From: an uncultured Colwellia sp.
Lineage (GTDB): Bacteria > Pseudomonadota > Gammaproteobacteria > Enterobacterales > Alteromonadaceae
Direction: 5' to 3'
DNA: 63,103 nucleotides
Assembly: GCA_913062815.1 (NCBI GenBank)
Contig: CAJXWZ010000028.1
Span: 1 to 63,103, forward strand
Shown: positions 57,273-63,103 of the stretch, in pieces
How positions within the stretch are numbered: position 1 is the first letter of the stretch
How the letters are laid out: the number at the start of each line of letters is the position of its first letter
The notes under the pieces: generated by a model
What the model saw: the letters and a program-made list of their open reading frames with translations, nothing else
Told to the model about the DNA's origin: nothing
Database searches by the model: none
Translations under genes and position numbers: made by a program

Positions 57273-58982
57273 TTACTCTTCATTGGCTGACTCATCTTCA
57301 GGAAACCATTTTTTCAATAACGCTCGGGCGTCTTGCAATTGTGTTTTCCAGGTATCTTGGCCAATAACAATAGGCTTTAATAGAATGACTAGTTCGCGTT
57401 TTTGTGTGGACTCGCTAACGCTTTTAAATAAACCACCAAGTAAGGGTATGTCACCTAACAACGGCGTTTTAGATTCTTCATCTATTTTATAGGTTTCAAT
57501 CAAACCGCCGATGACCACTATTTCTCCTGATTTGGCGCGAATAATAGTATCTGATTCTCGTACACGGCTTTGTGCCAAAGGTAAAATTAATTCTTCACCG
57601 CCAAGCTGTATGGTTTTATTTTGTTCATCCGTTAAAGTAACTGACGGATGAACATGTAAGATAACATCACCATTTTCGTCTATTTGTGGAGTAACATCTA
57701 GGGCAATACCAGAGAAGAAAGGTGTCAGCTCAACTTCAGGCGTGGTAGTGGTTGAAGTGCCAGTAGTGGTAGTGCTGGACACATCAGTGACAAAGTATTC
57801 ATCTTCTCCCACTTTAATTACTGCTTTTTGATTGTTTGTTGCCGTTATACGTGGACTTGATAGCACTTGCACATTGCCTTGAGTTTGCAGTAAATCTATC
57901 ACGCCGCTGAAATCAGGCCCTGAAAAGCTTAATGAGGTAGCGCCACCAATATTACTTGATATTGGACTACCACCAATATTACCACTAGTACCAAAGGTAA
58001 TATCAGTATCACCTAAGCTGCCCAATACTTCATTCCAATGAACTCCTTGCTGATAGTCATCATTTAAGGTGACTTCCATTATCTTGGCTTCGATAATAAC
58101 TTGACGGTGTAGGTGGGTTTCAGTATCTGAAATGAATTTTTTCACCGCGGCAATTTCTGCGGGTAATCCTCGTACAGTTACCAGACCTGCATGGGGGGAA
58201 ATAATAACAGAGCGCCCTCCTTCAGTACCTACAAAAACGGTTAAGGTCTCTTTTAGTTCAGTCCAAAAGTCTGATTCATTCTCGGTGTAAATATTAATGC
58301 CACTATTACTATTTTGTCCATTCTGACTATTTTGACTATTTTGATTATTACTATTGCTGTTATTGCTGCTACGATTGTTATTGCCACTATTATTGTTACC
58401 ACCACCACTATTTGGGTCGTTTTCTGACACACCACCAGAGCTTATGCTGGTACTAGACGTACCAAAACGCTTTATAAACAAATAATTTAATGCAATAGTT
58501 TCCGTGCGAATGCCCGCTGGATACACTTGGATAACGTTACCTTTAACACGAATATCAAAACCATAGATATCTTGGATCACGCCAATAGCTTCAGTTAAAG
58601 TAACATCGGTTAAATTCAAGGTAATGCTGCCACTCACATCAGGGTGAATGGCAATACTGTAGGCCGAGTCTTCTACAATAGCCGTGAAAAAATCTTTCGC
58701 CGCCACTGACGTAGCCGATATTTCTAATCGTTTCTCAGCTAACAAGCCTTGTTTAGCATGTGCCATATTTTGCTGCATCAACTCTTGTTGTACAGAGTTT
58801 GGTACTTGCGTTAAAGGCTTCGGCCCGTTGAATATTTTGGTCTCATTAATTGCTTGCTCTAATCCTTCATTCATCTCTGTAGGCTGCTCTGGTATCGTTT
58901 GACAACCGGCCAGTGAAAGTAAAAAGGTTGAAAGGACTATGTTCAATTTTGATTGTTTTATCATTTTATTTGTCTTTATCAT
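57273..58982 (-). CDS. mshL: MSHA outer-membrane secretin MshL
   Basis: A 569-residue lipoprotein secretin. The signal ends in the lipobox LSLAGC (Cys27). A secretin/TonB short N-terminal domain lies at about 95-155, an N1-type domain follows, and the beta-barrel secretin domain covers about 290-550 (VQVLSSPRITATNNQKAVIK, VIGGLIETYKIDEESKTPLL, LVILLKPIVI). Residues about 175-230 are an Asn/Ser/Gly-rich low-complexity insert. It forms the outer-membrane pore for the pilus. Confidence 0.96.
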   Translation of the reverse strand: MIKTNKMIKQSKLNIVLSTFLLSLAGCQTIPEQPTEMNEGLEQAINETKIFNGPKPLTQVPNSVQQELMQQNMAHAKQGLLAEKRLEISATSVAAKDFFTAIVEDSAYSIAIHPDVSGSITLNLTDVTLTEAIGVIQDIYGFDIRVKGNVIQVYPAGIRTETIALNYLFIKRFGTSSTSISSGGVSENDPNSGGGNNNSGNNNRSSNNSNSNNQNSQNSQNGQNSNSGINIYTENESDFWTELKETLTVFVGTEGGRSVIISPHAGLVTVRGLPAEIAAVKKFISDTETHLHRQVIIEAKIMEVTLNDDYQQGVHWNEVLGSLGDTDITFGTSGNIGGSPISSNIGGATSLSFSGPDFSGVIDLLQTQGNVQVLSSPRITATNNQKAVIKVGEDEYFVTDVSSTTTTGTSTTTTPEVELTPFFSGIALDVTPQIDENGDVILHVHPSVTLTDEQNKTIQLGGEELILPLAQSRVRESDTIIRAKSGEIVVIGGLIETYKIDEESKTPLLGDIPLLGGLFKSVSESTQKRELVILLKPIVIGQDTWKTQLQDARALLKKWFPEDESANEE

Positions 58983-59025
58983 TCTTGAATTCTGAGATTA
59001 AGTGCACTTAACAATTTACTTACAT

Positions 59026-59361
59026 CTATTTAGCCACATGAGTTTTAACAATATCACGTTTAAAAATAGTTAATTTAAGGCGTTTTGTTTTACTACGTAA
59101 TATTACGCTTTGATCATTAACAGCGGTTAACTGATACTCGCCAATATAATCAAAAGTTTTTAATACTTTACCGCTTATCACTACGGTATGGATACCTTCA
59201 CCATGCACAATTGACTCTAACACCAATGCTTTACCATCTGGTGTTGCCCTCGCCTGACCACTTTGTCCAAACGGGCTAGTAGGATCAACTTGAGCTGCAG
59301 TGACTTGATTTGCCATTATCTGAAGACTAAAAAGGCATGCCAAAAGAGAATATTTAAACAC
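59026..59361 (-). CDS. mshK: MSHA biogenesis protein MshK
   Basis: A 111-residue exported protein corresponding to PilP/GspC-like alignment proteins. The signal peptide (VFKYSLLACLFSLQIMANQV) precedes DPTSPFGQSG; the single beta-domain contains LESIVHGEGIHTVVISGKVL and VNDQSVILRSKTKRLKL. The GTG at 59361 is chosen: AAGGAG lies 7 bases upstream and the gene then overlaps mshJ by 8 bases, while the longer open frame would begin 13 codons earlier inside mshJ. Confidence 0.85.
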   Translation of the reverse strand: MFKYSLLACLFSLQIMANQVTAAQVDPTSPFGQSGQARATPDGKALVLESIVHGEGIHTVVISGKVLKTFDYIGEYQLTAVNDQSVILRSKTKRLKLTIFKRDIVKTHVAK

Positions 59362-60052
59362 CAATGAACTCCTTCTTAGTACCCAAGCTGTACATTTCAA
59401 TTTCTAATTCACTGTTGGGATATTCTGTTAATTTAAAATTAAAGTCTTGCCAGAAAAACTTCCATGAGAGTTTTTCAAGTTGGCCCAAATAGTCACGCAA
59501 GGCAAAGTAACTACCTGACAACTTGATTTTGATGCCATGACGATAAAGGTTTAAATTAGTGCTAGCACTAGGCGTCTCTATTTCATCTTGTGCTTTTACC
59601 TGGCTGTCATCACTTGGCGTATTGGCAAGTAGAGGCTGCGCTCCTAATAATTCAAATGATAATAGAGAAACGCCTTGCTCGAATTTTAATAAATCCAGTA
59701 AGGCATAGCGCATCTGTATTGGGCTAATTAACTCACTCGTTAACGCCAGCAGTTTTTCATCTATTTTAGCCAGCTTTTGCTCGTATTGAGTTATTTTTTC
59801 TTTAGTGTGCTGGTTGGGGTCACGTTGCATTGCAGTTTGCATGTCAAGTACTGATACCTGTAACGATTGATTGCTCGATTGCAGGCGAGAAATTTGCTTT
59901 ATTGATTTTCTATTTTCAATAATTTGACTATCAAGAAATAAATAAAAAACAAGAAAGAATGCCGCGACTAAACCCGTAATAGCAATAAGGTATTGCTCAC
60001 GAGAGCTTAATTTCAAAAAGTCATCACTGTATTCTTGCCATTGTTTGCTCAT
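59354..60052 (-). CDS. mshJ: MSHA biogenesis protein MshJ (PilO-like)
   Basis: A 232-residue bitopic protein: SREQYLIAITGLVAAFFLVF forms a helix at about 17-40, followed by a coiled coil (about 45-105) and a ferredoxin-like periplasmic domain ending KFFWQDFNFKLTEYPNSELE. With MshI2 it forms the PilN/PilO-type alignment heterodimer. It overlaps mshI2 by 4 bases. Confidence 0.88.
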   Translation of the reverse strand: MSKQWQEYSDDFLKLSSREQYLIAITGLVAAFFLVFYLFLDSQIIENRKSIKQISRLQSSNQSLQVSVLDMQTAMQRDPNQHTKEKITQYEQKLAKIDEKLLALTSELISPIQMRYALLDLLKFEQGVSLLSFELLGAQPLLANTPSDDSQVKAQDEIETPSASTNLNLYRHGIKIKLSGSYFALRDYLGQLEKLSWKFFWQDFNFKLTEYPNSELEIEMYSLGTKKEFIGV

Positions 60053-60684
60053 GGTTTCGATACCTCAGTCAATTTTGAACTCACCGTAAACTCAGTAATA
60101 CTTTCTTCATTTTCAGAAAGCTTAAATTGTGAAAAAGACTTCCCTGATAATAACGTTGAGTTTTCAAATCCCGCTAACCAAGCTGGTACAGCTTCTGGCG
60201 TTAACGCCAAACCAGAAAATGTCATATCATTATTATTGATATTTATAGATTCTAAACGAATATCTTGATGATGTAATTGCGCCAGCTCATCCATTGCTTT
60301 GGCGAATCCTGCAACATAAGTAACATTAGGGTCGGTTAACTTTACATGCAACGCCTGTTTATTATTCATTAGCAGTTTTACATTCGCTAATTTCTCTGCC
60401 AACTCACTATCTACCTTTCTGTTAGATAATTGCGTCGTGAGCGTTTCAACTTGCGCAGAAAGCTTACTATTTGTTTGTTGTGTCGTTGTTAACGTTTGTT
60501 GTAATGACAGCTGTTCATAATGCACTGTTACTGCCCAACCGATCATAACCAACAAAACAAGCAGCCAAATAGTTACTACGCGCGAAAGCGTTAGCATCAC
60601 TTTTTTAGGGAATAACTCAGGCTGTAATAAATTAATACTAAACTTGTTATTTACAACGTTGCTTTGATTAAGGTTAGCTGACAT
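60049..60684 (-). CDS. MSHA biogenesis protein MshI2 (PilN-like)
   Basis: A 211-residue bitopic protein. NKFSINLLQPELFPKK is the PilN-type cytoplasmic tail that binds PilM-like proteins; one transmembrane helix follows (about 36-53), then a coiled coil and a periplasmic PilN domain with DIRLESININNNDMTFSGLA. It overlaps both neighbours and is the expected partner of MshI and MshJ. Confidence 0.88.
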   Translation of the reverse strand: MSANLNQSNVVNNKFSINLLQPELFPKKVMLTLSRVVTIWLLVLLVMIGWAVTVHYEQLSLQQTLTTTQQTNSKLSAQVETLTTQLSNRKVDSELAEKLANVKLLMNNKQALHVKLTDPNVTYVAGFAKAMDELAQLHHQDIRLESININNNDMTFSGLALTPEAVPAWLAGFENSTLLSGKSFSQFKLSENEESITEFTVSSKLTEVSKP

Positions 60685-61636
60685 GCATAACCTCCTGCGC
60701 TTGCTCTTTAACTCTAAGCTCGGTCATCGTTGCTCCTATAGCCGCAGCGAATCCTCGATGCTCTTTATAAGCTTCGGGTAAATCGAGTAAAGTTACCGGT
60801 AAATGCGTATTTTCAGAAAGCTTTCTAGCAAAGAACCCTTCTAAATCAATAGGTAGTAATACCTTAATATTTTTAATTGGGGCTTGTCTTAATTGTCTTT
60901 CAAAAAAGTCAGACGAACGTTGTATTTCCAGAGCTAAGCTATCAATAACGGTCATAGATAACTCATCTTCAGTTTTATTGGCTAATTGGCTAAAACCACG
61001 TAATCGGCGATGAAAATATAATTTACCTTGTTTTACAATTAACAAAATTATTTCTTCATTGGGTTGCTGGCAAACAAGTAAAGATGCATCTTGTTGAACA
61101 GGTAGTAGATTGGCAAAAGCAAATTCTTCAATGGTTATACTTTCGAGTCGAGCACTACCTGTATTGAGTACAGCCACAAACTTCTTAAGCTCATTCAATG
61201 GTGAACAAACCACATTTATTTTTTCGATACCACCAGACTTTATCGGGCCATCAAAATAGTCTAAGACCATATTTTCTGGCGATATAGACACTAAATCTTT
61301 AATTTGCCATTTCAGCGCAGCATTAACTTCTGCTTCAGGTACGTTCGGTTTATCAACTTGCACTATTTGTGATTGTGCAGAATTTAACACCAGATGACAT
61401 TTATAGTTAAAGTCATACTTATTTTTCAATCGTTCCATCACACCTGAAAAATCAGACGACTCTATATTTCGCTCTTTAAAAATAGGCGCTACAATAGCTT
61501 CAGCGCCCTCGCTAACCACTGTATCTGAGGGTGGTATGATACATAAACCTAGAGATTTTTGCTGAAGTGCTATCCCAACCATTTGCTCGGGTTGTTTTTT
61601 TGAGAAAATGTTACTTATCTGTGTTAAAAAAGACAT
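60674..61636 (-). CDS. mshI: MSHA biogenesis protein MshI (PilM-like)
   Basis: A 320-residue cytoplasmic actin-fold protein of the PilM/EpsL type, with the typical VGIALQQKSLGLCII start, CHLVLNSAQSQIVQVDKPNV and VNAALKWQIKDLVSISPENM. It anchors the alignment complex by binding the N-terminal tail of the PilN-like protein. It is the first gene of the msh locus here; mshH (csrD), which precedes it in Vibrio, is absent, and the next gene upstream is divergent. Confidence 0.9.
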   Translation of the reverse strand: MSFLTQISNIFSKKQPEQMVGIALQQKSLGLCIIPPSDTVVSEGAEAIVAPIFKERNIESSDFSGVMERLKNKYDFNYKCHLVLNSAQSQIVQVDKPNVPEAEVNAALKWQIKDLVSISPENMVLDYFDGPIKSGGIEKINVVCSPLNELKKFVAVLNTGSARLESITIEEFAFANLLPVQQDASLLVCQQPNEEIILLIVKQGKLYFHRRLRGFSQLANKTEDELSMTVIDSLALEIQRSSDFFERQLRQAPIKNIKVLLPIDLEGFFARKLSENTHLPVTLLDLPEAYKEHRGFAAAIGATMTELRVKEQAQEVMHVS

Positions 61637-61789
61637 GTATCAGTGCTATATTTTTATTAAAATAAAATACTAAAAAAGTATTTAAAAGAAGTACTTCTAA
61701 CATTATCCTTTATTAACGTGAGGCTGCAAGTTTTTTCGATGTTTTTTAACCTGCGATTCATATCAACAATAACATTGACCACTTATTAA

Positions 61790-62749
61790 ATGACTATTTT
61801 ATCTGAGCTACATCCGCTTTCTCATTCCCTGTTTTCTCAACATAATGTGCGAGTTCAAATTAAAAGGGATGATTTAATTCATCCTATTATTTCAGGCAAT
61901 AAATGGCGCAAACTAAAATATAATTTAAGCTATGTAAAACAACATAAAGAATTTACTGGCATACTGAGTTTTGGTGGAAGTTTTTCTAACCATATTCATG
62001 CACTTGCCTTTGCTTGTTTTCTCGAAAAAATCCCTTGTGTTGGTATCATTCGCGGCGAGGCGCAATATGCCGATAACTTTACCTTAAGTTGGGCTCGACA
62101 TTGGGGCATGAAATTGCACTTCGTTGATCGTAAAACTTACCGCCGCCGCCATGAAAACAGTTATTTAATACAACTACAAAAAAAGTTTAACGGCATGTAC
62201 ATTGTACCTGAAGGCGGTAGTAACTCGTTGGCCATCCCAGGCGTTAGTGAAGTAATAACCGAGCTAAGTCAACAAACTGAGTTTGATACCTTGCTGACAC
62301 CTGTGGGCAGTGGTGGTACTTTAGCCGGACTCATCACCGGTGATTGTTTAAGTAATGACAATCAGCATAAATTGCTTGGTGTTTCAGTACTCAAAGGTGG
62401 CGAGTATTTAGTTGACGAAGTTCAAACCTTGCTGCCTGAAACGGCAAGCACTCATAAGAATTGGCACCTGCTCTTAGATCACCACTGTGGTGGTTACGGA
62501 AAATTCACACCAAATGACATTAAGCGTTTATTAGCATTTAGCCAGGAAACAGGCGTTGATTTTGAACCCGTTTATTCTGGAAAAATGGTGCTCGCCTTAT
62601 TAGATAAACTAGCACAAGGTTATTTTAGTTCAGGAGAGCGCATTGTATTATTACATACTGGAGGCATGCAGGGGCTTGGCGGTATGGTTGAGCGCGGTTT
62701 GTTAACAGCGAGTGATTGGCCAACCCCCGTTAGAGTCGATGATACTTAA
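61790..62749 (+). CDS. PLP-dependent ACC deaminase / D-cysteine desulfhydrase family enzyme
   Basis: A 319-residue fold-type II PLP enzyme. RVQIKRDDLIHPIISGNKWR carries the Schiff-base lysine (Lys38 in SGNK); SFGGSFSNHIHALAFA and TPVGSGGTLAGL bind PLP phosphate. Family members open 1-aminocyclopropane-1-carboxylate or convert D-cysteine to pyruvate, ammonia and sulphide. Bacterial members like this are more often D-cysteine desulfhydrases, but the substrate cannot be fixed by eye. It is transcribed alone, divergent from mshI. Confidence 0.88.
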   Translation: MTILSELHPLSHSLFSQHNVRVQIKRDDLIHPIISGNKWRKLKYNLSYVKQHKEFTGILSFGGSFSNHIHALAFACFLEKIPCVGIIRGEAQYADNFTLSWARHWGMKLHFVDRKTYRRRHENSYLIQLQKKFNGMYIVPEGGSNSLAIPGVSEVITELSQQTEFDTLLTPVGSGGTLAGLITGDCLSNDNQHKLLGVSVLKGGEYLVDEVQTLLPETASTHKNWHLLLDHHCGGYGKFTPNDIKRLLAFSQETGVDFEPVYSGKMVLALLDKLAQGYFSSGERIVLLHTGGMQGLGGMVERGLLTASDWPTPVRVDDT

Positions 62750-62777
62750 CCGATATTAATTTATCTGCTCTAAATAA

Positions 62778-62810
62778 AAACACCGTAATCTCAACGAGAA
62801 TACGGTGTTT
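62778..62810. terminator. Terminator between the PLP enzyme gene and rplI
   Basis: AAACACCGTA-A-TCTC pairs with GAGA-A-TACGGTGTTT around AAC. A T-run follows on the minus strand, so it mainly ends the leftward ribosomal-protein operon, and may also stop the rightward gene. Confidence 0.8.
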
Positions 62811-62903
62811 AAAATCAAGCTACAAGGGTAATATTAAATAAAGAACGGTTGCGCTATAGCGCTACAATTATTATTAATAAGGGTTTGTAACTAAAAGCTT
62901 TAA

Positions 62904-63103
62904 TTAAGCTTCAGCGATAACAATCACTTTGATGCTAGTGTCAACATCAGTGTGCAAGTGAATAGCGATTTCAAATTCGCCAGTTTCACGGAGTGCACCT
63001 AATGGTAAACGAACTTCAGCTTTAGCAACTTCAACGCCAGCTTCAGTGATCGCATCAGCGATATCACGAGTACCAATTGAACCGAATAATTTACCTTCGT
63101 CAC
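62904..63103 (-). CDS. rplI: Ribosomal protein bL9, C-terminal part (partial)
   Basis: The last 66 codons of bL9 are present; the gene continues past the window. [20 protein letters not shown] followed by [20 protein letters not shown] matches the C-terminal RNA-binding domain that reaches out from the 50S L1 stalk base. A terminator lies beyond the stop codon. The usual operon partners (rpsF, priB, rpsR) would lie outside the window to the right. Confidence 0.97.
   Translation of the reverse strand, partial: DEGKLFGSIGTRDIADAITEAGVEVAKAEVRLPLGALRETGEFEIAIHLHTDVDTSIKVIVIAEA

Noticed and set aside
58290..58440. Short repeats in mshL as a CRISPR-like array
   Set aside because: They are in-frame triplet repeats encoding an Asn/Ser-rich linker, without unique spacers of constant length.

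Overview
The window reads as a chromosomal segment of an AT-rich marine gammaproteobacterium of the Alteromonadales, most likely Colwellia or a close relative (Colwelliaceae). This rests on gene content and order: an MSHA pilus locus beside mreBCD, the divergent mla / yrbG-kds-lpt-rpoN-pts blocks, a putA with an Lrp-type regulator, and the general character of the proteins. Species cannot be fixed without a search. I saw no rRNA, tRNA, insertion sequence, prophage, CRISPR array or defence island; nearly everything is vertically inherited core genome.

Layout. (1) 1-6.9 kb: the start of an exported protein, a non-coding stretch with the promoter and leader of a cold-shock gene, an HDOD protein, DUF2797, ArfB, a GIY-YIG protein, DUF3581, a lysine-rich secreted protein of unknown function divergent from a periplasmic ATP-dependent DNA ligase, and an rRNA-type methyltransferase. 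(2) 7-14 kb: an NSS-family sodium symporter, a second HDOD paralogue, an Lrp-family regulator and bifunctional PutA. (3) 14.3-27.5 kb: envelope and nitrogen-PTS blocks. murA, ibaG and mlaBCDEF run leftward; yrbG, kdsD, kdsC, lptCAB, rpoN, hpf, ptsN, rapZ and ptsO run rightward. Together they cover peptidoglycan precursor synthesis, outer-membrane lipid asymmetry, Kdo synthesis, LPS export and sigma-54/PTS(Ntr) control. (4) 27.7-42.5 kb: mgtE, the TldD/PmbA protease pair flanking darP, and a leftward train mreB-mreC-mreD-maf-rng-yhdP-nitrilase-tldD for cell shape, RNA processing and lipid transport. (5) 42.6-61.6 kb: a complete leftward MSHA type IV pilus locus, mshI-I2-J-K-L-M-N-E-G-F then mshB-A-C-D-O-P-Q, interrupted between mshO and mshP by a gene for a PEP-CTERM protein. 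(6) The right end: a PLP-dependent ACC deaminase/D-cysteine desulfhydrase-type enzyme and the C-terminus of ribosomal protein bL9.

Most worth a second look: the PEP-CTERM gene with its own terminator inside the MSHA operon; a roughly 120-bp imperfect palindrome between mreB and mreC that looks like a dispersed repeat; the internally duplicated, LamG-bearing MshQ; the unknown basic secreted protein paired with the periplasmic ligase; and a GIY-YIG-like signature inside the DUF2797 protein. Several starts were moved from the longest open frame on ribosome-binding-site evidence (ligE, rng, putA, lptA, darP, mshQ, mshP, mshD, mshN, mshK).
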